A stretch of DNA of 64,000 nucleotides from Holophagales bacterium (lineage in GTDB: Bacteria; Acidobacteriota; Thermoanaerobaculia; Multivoradales; Multivoraceae), in assembly GCA_009836625.1 (NCBI GenBank), contig VXVC01000012.1:318073-382072 (forward strand), read 5' to 3'. Below the pieces are notes generated by a model, which ran no database searches, had not been told where the DNA came from, and saw nothing but the letters and a program-made list of their open reading frames with translations. Of this stretch, positions 7,154 through 16,670 are shown piece by piece (the stretch's first letter is position 1; every line of letters begins with the position of its first letter). A program made the position numbers and the translations under genes.

Positions 7154-9259
7154 CGCGGGTTGCCGGCAAGGCTGACGCTCCTGGTAGCGGTCGCCGCGGG
7201 TGTCAGCGTGCAGCAGCAGGGGGAACCGGTGCGAGTCCTCACCGCCGGGCAGGCGGAGCGGGGGCGGACCCTCTACGAGGAGATCTGCATCGAGTGCCAC
7301 CTCGCCAGCCTGGCCGGTGCAAACGAGGCGCCGCCCCTCCGCGGAGCGGACTTCCTCGACGCCTGGGGTGCCGGCGCCGTCGTCGATCTTGCGGACACGA
7401 TCCGGGTCACGATGCCGCCGGAGGACCGGAACTCCCTCACCCCTCAGCAGAGTTACGACCTCGCCGCCTTCGTGCTGCAGCAGAACGGCGCGGCTGCCGG
7501 CGATGAGACGCTGGCTGTGGACCACCCGGGTCCTGGCGTGGCGGAGGAGGTCGTCACGCCGCCCGGGGAACGGGAGATCGAGGACTTCGAGCCGGTGACG
7601 GCGGAGATGCTGCGCGACCCGGCCCCCGGCGACTGGCTGATGTTCCGTCGCACCTACGACGGGCAGGGCCACAGCCCGCTCGATCAGATCGACTCCGGCA
7701 ACGTGGGCGAGCTGCGGCTGGCCTGGTCCTGGGCGATGGCGGACGGCGTGAACCAGCCGACGCCGCTCGTCTATCGCGGGGTTATGTACCTGGCCAACCC
7801 GCGCAACATCATCCAGGCGCTCGAGGCCGACACCGGCACCCTGATCTGGGAGTACCGGCGGTCCCTCGAGGGCGATCTGGCGCGCGGCTTCAACCAGCTT
7901 CGCAACCTCGCGATCTGGGGCGACCTGATCTTCGTCGCCACCAAGGACGCGGCGATGCTGGCGCTCGACGCCCGGAGCGGGCGGCCGCGCTGGGAGACGC
8001 AGATCGCCGATCCGGCGAAGGGCTACCGGAACACGAGCGGACCGATCGTGGTGCCATACGGCCGCACCCAAGGCGGTCGCGGCGCGGGAGTTGGACGAGC
8101 CGCCCAAGGAGACGGGCTCGTGATCAACGGCATCAACGGCTGTATCCGCTACTTCGAGGACAGTTGCTTCATCACCGCCCACGACGCGGAAACCGGCGAG
8201 GAGAGGTGGCGCACCTACACGATCGCCCGGCCAGGGGAACCGGGAGGCGAAACCTGGGGCGATCTGTCGCTCGTGCTGCGGGGCGGCGGCGACTCGTGGA
8301 TTCCCGGCAGCTACGACCCGGAACTCGAGTTACTCTACTGGCCGGTGGCTCAGGCGAAGCCCTGGGTGCCGGCGAGCCGTGGCCTCACGATCGACCACGA
8401 AGTGCTTTACACGAACTCGACCCTGGCGATGCGTCCCGGCGACGGGGAGATCGCCTTCTACCGCCAGCACGTGCCCGGCGAGGCCCTCGACCTCGACGAG
8501 GCGTTCGAGCAGGTCCTGATCGACCGCGACGGCCGGCGGTTACTGCTCACCTCCGGCAAGCACGGCATCCTGTGGAAGCTCGACCGCACGGACGGCTCCT
8601 TCGTGTCCCTCAAGGAAATGGTGTTCCAGAACGTTTTCGATCACATCGACCGCGAGACCGGCGAGGTGCGCTACCGCGAGGACATCGCGTCGGCCGAAGT
8701 CGGGGAGTGGGTCTCGGTCTGTCCGAGCACGGCCGGAGGCCACAACTGGCAGGCCTCCTCCTACAGCCCCGCGCACGGGTTGCTGGTCGTGCCGCTGAGC
8801 CAGAGCTGCCTCGACATCTCCGGCCGCGAGCCGCGCTTCGAAGAGGGTGCGGGGGGCGAGCGGGCGGACCGGAAGTGGTTCGAGATGCCCGGTACGGAGG
8901 GACGGCTCGGCAAGCTCGCGGCCTACGACGTGGACACGATGGAGGAGGTCTGGAGCATCGAGCAGCGGCCGGCCTTCCTCACCGCGGCCCTGACCACGGC
9001 CGGCGGCGTCGTTTTCGCCGGCGACATCGACCGCCGTTTCCGGGCCTGGGACACCGCAACGGGTCGAGAACTCTGGGGGACCCGCCTGCCGACCTCGGTG
9101 CAGGGCTTCCCGGTCAGCTACGCAGTCGACGGCGTCCAGTACGTGGCGGTGTCGACGGGGCTCGGGGGCGGCAGCCCGCGGTTCGTTCCAGCCCGAGTCA
9201 GCCCGGAGATCCGCTATCCGCCAAGCGGGAACGGGCTGTTCGTCTTCCGCCTGCCGTAA
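7139..9259 (+). CDS. Quinoprotein (PQQ-dependent) dehydrogenase with N-terminal cytochrome c domain
   Basis: 706 aa. After a signal-like hydrophobic segment (residues about 11-22) comes a small cytochrome c domain: heme motif CIECH at residues 50-54 and a candidate distal Met in '[11 protein letters not shown]'. From about residue 155 on, the protein is a PQQ-type beta-propeller ('[19 protein letters not shown]', '[12 protein letters not shown]', repeated 'D..TG...W' blade motifs, '[17 protein letters not shown]'). Usual alcohol-type quinoproteins carry the heme domain at the C terminus, so an N-terminal heme is noteworthy. Probably periplasmic oxidation of an alcohol or polyol with electrons passed to heme c. 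The start at 7139 is preferred over the ATG at 7130. It is followed after 27 bp by a member of the unknown secreted family. Confidence 0.87.
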   Translation: MARSVRGLPARLTLLVAVAAGVSVQQQGEPVRVLTAGQAERGRTLYEEICIECHLASLAGANEAPPLRGADFLDAWGAGAVVDLADTIRVTMPPEDRNSLTPQQSYDLAAFVLQQNGAAAGDETLAVDHPGPGVAEEVVTPPGEREIEDFEPVTAEMLRDPAPGDWLMFRRTYDGQGHSPLDQIDSGNVGELRLAWSWAMADGVNQPTPLVYRGVMYLANPRNIIQALEADTGTLIWEYRRSLEGDLARGFNQLRNLAIWGDLIFVATKDAAMLALDARSGRPRWETQIADPAKGYRNTSGPIVVPYGRTQGGRGAGVGRAAQGDGLVINGINGCIRYFEDSCFITAHDAETGEERWRTYTIARPGEPGGETWGDLSLVLRGGGDSWIPGSYDPELELLYWPVAQAKPWVPASRGLTIDHEVLYTNSTLAMRPGDGEIAFYRQHVPGEALDLDEAFEQVLIDRDGRRLLLTSGKHGILWKLDRTDGSFVSLKEMVFQNVFDHIDRETGEVRYREDIASAEVGEWVSVCPSTAGGHNWQASSYSPAHGLLVVPLSQSCLDISGREPRFEEGAGGERADRKWFEMPGTEGRLGKLAAYDVDTMEEVWSIEQRPAFLTAALTTAGGVVFAGDIDRRFRAWDTATGRELWGTRLPTSVQGFPVSYAVDGVQYVAVSTGLGGGSPRFVPARVSPEIRYPPSGNGLFVFRLP

Positions 9260-9272
9260 GCCAGGCCTTCGC

Positions 9273-9278
9273 TATAGT
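9273..9278 (+). promoter_or_regulatory. -10-like TATAGT, candidate leaderless promoter
   Basis: TATAGT lies 8 nt before the ATG at 9287, with no Shine-Dalgarno sequence between. This places the predicted transcription start at or next to the start codon. No convincing -35 is visible 17 nt upstream. Confidence 0.45.
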
Positions 9279-9286
9279 CCGCCATC

Positions 9287-10102
9287 ATGAAAAAGCTCAG
9301 ATCGGCCGTGTCGCTGCCGGCGATGCTGCTTCTCGCTGTGTCTGCGGCGGTGCAGGCACAGGACGGCGCGTACCAGGCGCCACAGACGCCGGACGGCGAC
9401 CCGGATCTCAATGGCATCTGGCAGGCGATGAACAGCGCGCACTGGGATCTCGAAGCTCACCACGCGCGGCGCACCCCGGTGCCCGAGTACGGTGCCTTCG
9501 GGGCGATTCCGGCCGGGCTGAGCGTTGTGGAGGGCGGAGAGATTCCGTACCAGGACTGGGCGCTCGAGCAGCGCAACGCGAACCGGCAGGACTGGTTGAA
9601 CCTGGACCCGGCGGCGAAGTGCTTCATTCCGGGCATCCCGCGGGCCAACTACATGCCCTTGCCCTTCCAGATCGTGCAAACGCCGAAGGCTGTCTTTTTC
9701 GCCTACGAGTGGGGCGGCAACAGCCGCGCGGTTCGGCTCGACCGCCCAGGCACCAGAGCGGTACTGCCGTCCTGGATGGGCTACTCGCTCGGGCGCTGGG
9801 AGGGCGACACGCTGGTGGTCGAGGTCACGGACCAGGTCCCCGACACCTGGTTCGACGCCTCCGGCAACTTCCACAGCGAGGAGCTCAAGGTCGTCGAACG
9901 CTACACGCGCACCGGACCGGACTCGATGCACTACGAGGCGACGATCACCGATCCGAACGTGTTCACCGAGCCGTGGACGATCAGCATGCCGCTCTACCGG
10001 CGCCTTGAAGAGAACGCGCGCCTGCTCGAGTTCAAGTGCATTCCGCTCGGGGGAGAGGACGCGGCCTACGGCCATCTGCGCCGCGGGGCGACGCCAGAGT
10101 GA
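9287..10102 (+). CDS. Secreted protein of unknown function, divergent short member of the WEGDTLVVET family
   Basis: 271 aa with a Sec signal peptide (cleavage near 'AAVQAQDG'). It keeps 'GDPDLNGIW', a mid-protein cysteine ('AAKCFIPGIP'), 'RWEGDTLVVEVTDQ', 'VVERYTRTGPDS' and 'YEATITDPN', but ends in 'LEFKCIPLGGEDAAYGH' instead of 'EYACHEGN'. It is therefore a separate subfamily, about 60-80 residues shorter than its neighbours. No catalytic motif is recognised. It lies 27 bp behind the cytochrome c-quinoprotein and 14 bp ahead of another family member, so the three probably form one unit. A periplasmic location is predicted from the signal peptide. Confidence 0.83.
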   Translation: MKKLRSAVSLPAMLLLAVSAAVQAQDGAYQAPQTPDGDPDLNGIWQAMNSAHWDLEAHHARRTPVPEYGAFGAIPAGLSVVEGGEIPYQDWALEQRNANRQDWLNLDPAAKCFIPGIPRANYMPLPFQIVQTPKAVFFAYEWGGNSRAVRLDRPGTRAVLPSWMGYSLGRWEGDTLVVEVTDQVPDTWFDASGNFHSEELKVVERYTRTGPDSMHYEATITDPNVFTEPWTISMPLYRRLEENARLLEFKCIPLGGEDAAYGHLRRGATPE

Positions 10103-10116
10103 AAGGAGTCGAAGTC

Positions 10117-11184
10117 ATGAAGCACCGACTGTCCGCAAGCACCGTCGTTCTCGTCGTCGCCGCCCTGGTCGTCACCGGGGCCGTGTACGCCGAGGATGAG
10201 AAGCTCGTCACGTCCTGGGGCGTTCCCGACCTGCAGGGCACCTGGGACTACCGCTCGATCACGCCGCTCGAGCGGCCGGCGGAGTTCGGCGACAAGGCGA
10301 CCCTGACCGCCGAAGAGGCGGCGGCCCTGGAGCAGCGGCGTAGGGAAGCGCGTGCCGCGCGCGCGGCGCAAGGCGGCGACGTCGATCCCAGCCAGGGCGA
10401 CGTCGATGTGGGCTACAACTCCTTCTGGCTCGACCTCGGCGACAAGGTCTCGGGCACGATGCGGACTTCCCTGGTCATCGATCCGCCGAACGGCCGCCTG
10501 CCGAAGATGACGGACGGGGCGATTCGCCGGGTGAACGAGCGCTACGCACTCTGGGGTCAGCCGCCTGCCGGTCCCGAAGAGCGGAACTCGTTCGAGCGCT
10601 GCATCGTCGGCTTCAACGCCGGCCCGCCGATGACGCCGGGCGCGTACAACAACATGATGGAGATCTTCCAGTCGCCGGGATACGTCGCGATCATGACCGA
10701 GATGATCAACGACCACCGGGTCATCCCGACCGACGGCCGGGAGCACGCCGACGAGGGCATGCGCTTCTGGAAGGGCGACTCCTCAGGCGTCTGGGACGGC
10801 GACACGTTCGTCGTGACGACGAAGAACTACACCGAGCACACCGCGTACCGCGGCACCGGCCCGAACCTGATCCTGACCGAGCGCTTCACTCGCACCGGTC
10901 CGGACGCCCTGCTCTACGAGTACACGGTCGACGACCCCGAGTCCTTCGAAGCTCCCTGGACGACCGCGCTCGAGATGCGGCGGAGTGACGACCCGGTTCT
11001 CGAGTACGCCTGTCACGAAGGCAACCGCGCAATGACCCTCATGCTTCGCGGCGCTCGCCATCGCGAGCAGCAGGGCACCGCCGAAGACGGCAAGGACTGG
11101 CTGGCCAGTTGGTATGGTGGCCAGAACCGCGTCGACGCGGCGCGGGAGGCGCTGGAGGCGGCGAAAGCGGAGCAGGATCAGTAG
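10117..11184 (+). CDS. Secreted protein of unknown function, WEGDTLVVET family
   Basis: 355 aa from the ATG at 10117, preceded by AAAGGAG (10102-10108). An upstream ATG at 10036 lies inside the previous gene and is rejected. Signal peptide to about residue 25 ('VVTGAVYAEDE'). Family landmarks are 'VPDLQGTWDY', 'PLERPAEFGDKA', cysteine in 'FERCIVGF', 'VWDGDTFVVTTKNY', 'TERFTRTGPDALLYEYTV' and 'LEYACHEGN'. A charged, probably helical tail ('DAAREALEAAKAEQDQ') follows. Compared with 5063-6055 it is a close paralog on the opposite strand. Function unknown. Confidence 0.85.
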   Translation: MKHRLSASTVVLVVAALVVTGAVYAEDEKLVTSWGVPDLQGTWDYRSITPLERPAEFGDKATLTAEEAAALEQRRREARAARAAQGGDVDPSQGDVDVGYNSFWLDLGDKVSGTMRTSLVIDPPNGRLPKMTDGAIRRVNERYALWGQPPAGPEERNSFERCIVGFNAGPPMTPGAYNNMMEIFQSPGYVAIMTEMINDHRVIPTDGREHADEGMRFWKGDSSGVWDGDTFVVTTKNYTEHTAYRGTGPNLILTERFTRTGPDALLYEYTVDDPESFEAPWTTALEMRRSDDPVLEYACHEGNRAMTLMLRGARHREQQGTAEDGKDWLASWYGGQNRVDAAREALEAAKAEQDQ

Positions 11185-11186
11185 CC

Positions 11187-11303
11187 ATGGACTTCTACTT
11201 CTTCATCCTCATGGCCATCGTGTTCATCGGCCTGGAGGTCGTCGCCTCCTTCGGTGTGCTCGACGACAACCAGGAATCGAGCCAGGTCTCCGGCGACGGT
11301 TGA
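11187..11303 (+). CDS. Possible 38-aa single-span membrane protein
   Basis: The ATG at 11187 follows the previous stop by 2 bp. The product is a hydrophobic segment ('FYFFILMAIVFIGLEVVAS') with a short polar tail ('DDNQESSQVSGDG'). A weak AGGA is present upstream. The composition is right for a small membrane protein and very different from out-of-frame GC-rich translations. It ends one base before the convergent DUF6152 gene. I do not recognise a family. Confidence 0.45.
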   Translation: MDFYFFILMAIVFIGLEVVASFGVLDDNQESSQVSGDG

Positions 11304-11304
11304 T

Positions 11305-11751
11305 CTACTGCTCGGTCGGGTCGGCGCCGTCTCGTGGAGCGCCGGTGCCGGAGGAACCCATGAACAGGCTGCGACCGTCGGGGAGCTTCATGTCACGGCC
11401 GCTGCCGCGGCAGTTCGGCGTGCAGAGCTGGTCCTTGCTCTGGTAGCCGCGGACGATGACTTCCGTACCGGGCCTGAGCAGGGTGCGGGTCAGGCCGCGG
11501 CGCACCAGGGTGTTGGGCGTGCCGGCCTCGAGTTCCCAGGTCATCGTCTCGCCGTTGTCCAGGGTGGTTTCGACGTGGACCCAGGCGTGGGGGTTGATCC
11601 ACTCCACCTTGGTGATCTTGCCCTCCACCTTGATCGGCAGATTGGCGTCGAACTCCGCGGAGAAAGCGTGGTGGGCGAGGGAGGGGCCGGTCGCGGTCAG
11701 GGTCAGCGCGAGAACGGCCACGGGCAGGACTGGGTGGACTCGTCGGGACAT
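11305..11751 (-). CDS. DUF6152 family secreted protein
   Basis: 148 aa from the ATG at 11751, which has a strong AGGAGG six bases upstream. A longer reading from 11898 is rejected because it would bury the signal peptide. Signal peptide to 'GPSLAHH', then the DUF6152 pattern: 'HHAFSAEFD', 'VEGKITKVEWINPHAWVHVE', 'WELEAGTPNTLVRRGLTR' and 'GTEVIVRGYQSKD'. The fold is probably a small OB-like beta barrel. No activity is established that I know of. Such proteins often sit near the WEGDTLVVET-type proteins, as here. It is divergent from the TonB receptor gene. Confidence 0.88.
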   Translation of the reverse strand: MSRRVHPVLPVAVLALTLTATGPSLAHHAFSAEFDANLPIKVEGKITKVEWINPHAWVHVETTLDNGETMTWELEAGTPNTLVRRGLTRTLLRPGTEVIVRGYQSKDQLCTPNCRGSGRDMKLPDGRSLFMGSSGTGAPRDGADPTEQ

Positions 11752-11917
11752 CTGAACCTCCTGTTGGGTGTTGATCTTAGTTGAGAAGGCCTTCTCCCAG
11801 ATGGGAGTATCATTCTCCGTACAGGCCCCCGCGCCTAGCTCGCGATCCGGTTGGTAGGTCGACGCCTGCTGGCGGCGAGCCGCTCGCGTACTGTCCAAAC
11901 CGGAACAAGGAGGCGAA

Positions 11918-14900
11918 ATGCACGCCAGGACCCTGTTGATCTTGCTGACGCTGATCTTTGTGATCAGTTGGGGAACCGCCTTCGCTGCTGGAGACGGCAG
12001 CGATTCCGGCGCTCCTCCTCCCCAGGAGGACGAGGAGCACGACGACGAGGACCACGAGGGTGAAGAGCACGGCGAAGAAGAGGACGTGCTCGACTTTCAC
12101 GCCCACGACGTGGTCGTCGTCACCGGCTCGGCGATCGAGGAACCAGCCGTCGACCTCCCCTACGCCGTCGAGATACTGAACCGGGAACTCCAGAAGGAGC
12201 AGGGGTCGCTGCAGACGGTCGATCTGATCAAGAACTTGACCGCCTCGTCCGGTGTTATCGGCGAGGCGAACAGTTGGTACAACGACCAGGGGACGGCGGT
12301 GCCCGAGAATGTTGCCAACGTGAACCTCCGGGGCCTCGGGGCCTCGAGGACGTTGGTCCTGCTCAACGGGCGGCGCCAGACGGCGTTGCCGGCGCGGCTG
12401 TTTGGCGGCCGCTTCGTCGACATCAACGCCTTTCCCTCGATTGCGGTCGACCGCATCGAGGTGCTGAAGGAAGGCGCCGCCGCGATCTACGGTTCGGACG
12501 CCGTCGCCGGCGTCGCCAACTTCGTCACGCGCGACGAGTTCACCGGGTTCGAGGTGTCGCTCTCGCACGAGAGCATGGACGGCGCCGGCGACTCGACGGC
12601 GGGTGCGATCTGGGGCGGCAAGCTGGGCAGCTCGGACCATCATCTGGTCTTCTCGCTCGAGCGCGCGGAGCGTTCGCATCTCGGCGCACGGGAGCGGCCG
12701 TACACGCTCCAGGATCGCGCCACCGGTTGGTTCTGGGGTTGGTCCAACACCGGCAATCCGGGCATCTTCCTGCAGCCGAACCTCTCCGGCGGCGAAACCT
12801 CCTCCGCCTTTGTCGAGGAACTGGCACGGGCGCGCAACGGCACCGCGGGCACGGACTACTTCGTTGATCCCGCGTGCAACGGCCTCGGCGGCTACGACCG
12901 GGGCTGGACCTGTGCCTTTCGTTATCAGCCGTGGGACAGCCTGATCGAGGCGACCGAGACGAACCGGTTCTTCGCCGAGTTGAACGGTCCGCTTGCCGAG
13001 GGTACGACGTACCACCTGGAGGCGCTGTACGCGGACTCGATCATCCCGAACTTCGTGACCACGCCTTCCTTCCCTCCGGTGTCCCTGCTGGACGGCCTGC
13101 AGCTGATCTCGAACGAACACCCGGGGCGCACGGAGTTCTGCAACAGCTCCTTTGGGCTGGGCGGCTTCGCTTCCGGGGAAGACTGCCTGCAGGACGACTG
13201 GTACTTCTACGGTCGACTGGTCGGTAACGCGGGCCCCGGACGCGGCCTGCGGCGGGGCACGGAGACGACCCGCCTCGCGGCGAACATCGACCACGAACTG
13301 TCGATCGGCGGCAAGGCGGCCAACCTCGATGTCGGCGTGAACTACTCGCGTGCGACCGGCAACATGAACCACCCGGCGGAGTACGCGTACCGCAAGTTCC
13401 TCGCCTTCCGCGGCTACGGCGGCCCGAATTGCGGCGTCGGCGTAGTGGCCGACGACACGAGCCCCTCGGGGATGCGGCTTGGCGATACCGGTTCGGCTCA
13501 GGCCGGCACCGGCGACTGCCATTACTACAACCCGTTCGGCAACGCGATCGAGTTCTCCGCCCAGCCGGGTGCACCGTGGGAGAACAGCCCAAATCCGATG
13601 TACGTCGCGGGCCTGCAAACAACCGGGCCATGCTCGACTGGATCAACGAACAGGTGAACGTCGAGAACGAGGCGGAACTCGTCGTTGCCGAGGCGACGCT
13701 GTCGGGCAACTGGCTGCCCCAGAGGCTCGACTACGCGTTCGGTTACCAGTACCGCCACGTCGATGTGAGCGCGATCCCGAACGCGGTCGGCAACTACGCG
13801 CTGAATCCCTGCGTCGTGCCGGGCGACCGCTCGTGCGTCGACCCGACCACCGGCAGGCAGAGGGGAGCGCGCGCCGGCACCTTCACTTTCACCTCGGGCT
13901 ACTACCCGTACGGCGACTCCCAGGCGGTGCACCGGGCGTTCGGCGAGCTGTCCGTCAACGCGCTCCGTGGCGACATGCAGTTCGCGGCGAACTACGAGCT
14001 CCACGACGAGATCGACAGCTTCGATCCGAAGTTCTCGGGCCGCTGGCAGCTCTCCGCGGGCGAAGACCACGTGCTGTCGTTCCGAACGTCGGTCCAGACC
14101 ACGTTCCGCGCACCCTCGGTCGACGATCTGAACGAGGAGGTTCGCACGACTCTGGAGTACCTGAACACGGTCGGCGTCTACAAGGCCGTCGACGCCTTCG
14201 GCAGCCGATCACTGCTGCCGGAGCAGGCGTTCACCTACAACCTGGGCCTGGTGCTCTTCGCCTCGCCCGGCATCGACGTCACGCTGGACTACTGGAGCTA
14301 CGACTTCGACGACGTGATCGCTCCGCTGCCGCAGCAGGAGGTCGTGCGGCTCTACGCGGAAGGCTACGGCGGCAACCAGGCGGCGCTCAACGCGGTCATG
14401 GGGAGAGTCGTCTGCCCCGGCGGCGTAACGGACGGTTCCTGCGTTCCCGGCGACATCGAGAGGGTGCGGATCGACCTGATCAACTGGCCCGGAATCAAGA
14501 CGTCGGGCTTCGACTTCCATCTGCACGGCCACGTCGACGCCGGCCCGGGGGAACTCTCCTTCGGCGTGGACAGCACCTACACCCAGAGCTACGAGCTGAA
14601 GAAGCTCGAACGCGACGGCGTCGTCTACCGTGAGCAGAAGGACGTCGTCGGCCTGCTGAACCGGGACACGCCGATCGCGCCGCCGCTGCCGGAGCTGAAG
14701 GCGAAGGCCTCGCTCGGCTATCGGTGGAGCGACTACAGCCTGATCGGTTGGGCGAACTACATCTCGTCCTACGAAGACAGCAACGTGGCCTGGACTCCGC
14801 CCGAACTGCTACCGATCGACGAGTGGCTGACCTTCGATCTGACCTTCCTGTGGCGTTTCCCGCGGCTCGGTTTCGACCTCGCCCTGTCGGCGATCAACCT

Positions 14901-15012
14901 GACCGACGAGGATCCGCCGCTCGTCTTCTTCGAGCAGTCGTTCGACGCCCTGACCGCGAATCCGAAGGGTCGGCGGTTGAAGGCGCTCATGAGCTACCGC
15001 TTCGGCAACTAA
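11918..15012 (+). CDS. TonB-dependent outer-membrane receptor, interrupted by a frameshift
   Basis: The N-terminal part (11918-13657) and the C-terminal part (from about 13618 to 15012) are in different frames; joined, they make about 1030 residues, normal for this family. Signal peptide ('VISWGTAFAAG'), then a striking acidic/His stretch at residues about 33-64 ('EEHDDEDHEGEEHGEEED'), then the plug domain ('LPYAVEILNRELQ', 'VNLRGLGASRTLVLLNGRR', 'IEVLKEGAAAIYGSDAVAGVANFVT'). The barrel continues to the terminal 'GRRLKALMSYRFGN'. AAGGAGG precedes the start. It imports an unknown ligand across the outer membrane with TonB energy. The frameshift looks like loss of one A and may be a sequencing error. 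Confidence 0.85.
13613..13626 (+). other. Frameshift site in the TonB receptor gene
   Basis: Reading CTG CAA and then shifting back one base gives AAC AAC CGG GCC ATG, i.e. 'L-Q-N-N-R-A-M', which joins both halves smoothly. One extra A in the short A-run (13617-13619) restores the frame. No classic X-XXY-YYZ slippery heptamer or obvious stimulator is present, so an indel is more likely than programmed frameshifting. Confidence 0.7.
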
Positions 15013-15075
15013 CGCAGCGGACGGGCAGGGCAAGTAGGATGGCGGGGAACAGGCCCCGCAGGAGATCCGTCGACG

Positions 15076-15663
15076 ATGCCCAACACTCCGTTCGCGGCGG
15101 GCGCCCTGGTTCTCGCTCTCCACGCGTTACCCGCGGGGGCACAGGAGGTCGGCGGCGCCGCGCCGGCCGAGCCCTCGTCGAGGGAAATCGCCGACCGCGT
15201 GCAGGCGGACGTTGACGAGACCTCGCTCCGCTGGCTCGGCATCACCAGGGTCCGGTACTCGATCCCTCTTGAGTTCTCGGCAGGCGGCGGAGCCGTCCTG
15301 GCGCGCATGCCGGCCGGCTACGACTGCACCACCTTCTGCGAGTACCGCGGGTTCGTCGCGCAGATCGAGCCGGGTTCAGCGGGAGGACAGCTCGGCATCG
15401 GCTATGCCCGTGTGATCGCCACGCCCAAGCCGCGTTCCGCCTTCCTGAACAACGTCTACGTCGGCTGGAGCGCTCGCGCCGTCCTGGTTCGCACCTGGGG
15501 AGCCTCCGAACTGGATCCCGCGCGGCAGACGCTGGCCGGCTTCGAAGGGCAGTTCGCGCTGCCTCGTCTCAGCTTCAATCTGGGCGTCTTGCGGCGGATC
15601 AGCTCGGCGCACGAAGGCGCCGACCGCTACGTCTACACGGCCGGCATCGGCTGGGGCTTCTGA
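15076..15663 (+). CDS. Hypothetical secreted protein, possible outer-membrane beta barrel
   Basis: 195 aa. Signal peptide with cleavage after 'LPAGAQ'. The mature part alternates short amphipathic strands ('VRYSIPLEFSAGG', 'QLGIGYARVIA', 'NNVYVGWSARAVLVRTWG', 'LSFNLGVLRRIS') and ends 'YTAGIGWGF' with a C-terminal Phe, as outer-membrane barrels do. Cys in 'YDCTTFCEYRG' could form a disulfide. No family recognised. GCAGGAGA precedes the ATG, and its stop overlaps the next ATG (TGATG), indicating coupling. Barrel assignment is inference. Confidence 0.68.
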   Translation: MPNTPFAAGALVLALHALPAGAQEVGGAAPAEPSSREIADRVQADVDETSLRWLGITRVRYSIPLEFSAGGGAVLARMPAGYDCTTFCEYRGFVAQIEPGSAGGQLGIGYARVIATPKPRSAFLNNVYVGWSARAVLVRTWGASELDPARQTLAGFEGQFALPRLSFNLGVLRRISSAHEGADRYVYTAGIGWGF

Positions 15664-16670
15664 TGCCGGCAGCGGCCCGACCGGCGCCCCCGCGTTTCGG
15701 ATCGACCGTTCTGTTCGTAACGCTGCTCTTCGGACTCGGCGGCGCCGGCGCCGCACCGGGCCTCGAGACGGACCAGTTCTTCGCCTGGGGCCGCCACCTC
15801 GAGGACATGACCGAGGTGCTGAACGCCCGGGTCAACCTGGAACTCGACCGCCTGGTCGCCGAGCTGAATCGGGAGGGCAGGGACCGCCGGTGCCAGAAGG
15901 TACGGTTCCGGTTCTTCAAGCGTCATCGCATGCTGTTCTTCGACGGCTTCGAGACCTGGTCGGTGAACTCGCCCCTGGTCAGCCGGTCGCCCTCGGGACC
16001 CGAGGAGATGCGGGAGTTCGAGCAGAGGTACATCTACGGCGGCACGTCACCGCTGTTCGACACCGGCCGGTGGATGCCGCCGAGTCCGACGGTGGAGGTC
16101 AACGGGGTGCGGCTGGGGACGGACAAGCTCACGCATTTCCTGGGAACCGCCTGGTACTACCACCGCTGGTATCGAAAGGCCCGTGCGCGGGGCGTGACGC
16201 CCGCCGAAGCCGAGGATCGAGCCGTACATCGCGGTCTGCAGCATGAGATCACGATTCTCGGCAGGGCCGTCTCGGGCGTGCTGTCGCTGGCGGACCTGGA
16301 GGCGAACTACGAGGGCATGTGGTTCTACGAGCACCTCTGCGCCGGCGACGACCCCCACATCGTCTACGACGAGGCAGTGTGGCGCCTCCGCAGATCGTTC
16401 GATCTGCGCGACTACGTGACGCCCGAATGGGACGAGTCCTACCAGCCGAACATCTACGTGCGCCGGAAGTGGAGAAAGGTGAAGCCGCGGATGCTGGGAT
16501 ACTGTCCGATGCTCGAACACCCGCAGGTGAGGGCGAGGCGTCAGGAGTATGCGAAGAGGGACCGGGTCACGGAGACGGAGAAGCTGATCGATGAGATGGT
16601 CGCTGCTGGAAAACTGCCGGACCCGTCAGGGTTCTCGATCAAGAGCGTGTGTCGTGAAGCTGCGAACTGA
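15663..16670 (+). CDS. Hypothetical protein with N-terminal membrane or signal segment and DKLTHF motif
   Basis: 335 aa, start overlapping the previous stop. Residues about 13-30 are a signal or anchor segment. I do not recognise the family. Visible features are 'LGTDKLTHFLGTAWYYHRWY' (a Lys-x2-His pattern in a predicted helix), 'HRGLQHEITILGRAVSGVLSLADLEANYEGMWFYEHLC', and a basic C-terminal region. The conserved-looking His, Asp and Glu residues in the centre may bind a metal, but this is a guess. It shares an apparent operon with the barrel-like protein before it and the PhoD-like phosphatase after it (17-bp overlap). Confidence 0.7.
   Translation: MPAAARPAPPRFGSTVLFVTLLFGLGGAGAAPGLETDQFFAWGRHLEDMTEVLNARVNLELDRLVAELNREGRDRRCQKVRFRFFKRHRMLFFDGFETWSVNSPLVSRSPSGPEEMREFEQRYIYGGTSPLFDTGRWMPPSPTVEVNGVRLGTDKLTHFLGTAWYYHRWYRKARARGVTPAEAEDRAVHRGLQHEITILGRAVSGVLSLADLEANYEGMWFYEHLCAGDDPHIVYDEAVWRLRRSFDLRDYVTPEWDESYQPNIYVRRKWRKVKPRMLGYCPMLEHPQVRARRQEYAKRDRVTETEKLIDEMVAAGKLPDPSGFSIKSVCREAAN

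Noticed and set aside
8164..10008. 614-codon plus-strand frame overlapping the quinoprotein and the next secreted protein
   Set aside because: Low-complexity Arg/Gly/Pro translation that crosses two well-supported genes in another frame.
13600..13640. Programmed frameshifting in the TonB receptor
   Set aside because: No slippery heptamer or downstream structure was seen; a missing A is simpler.
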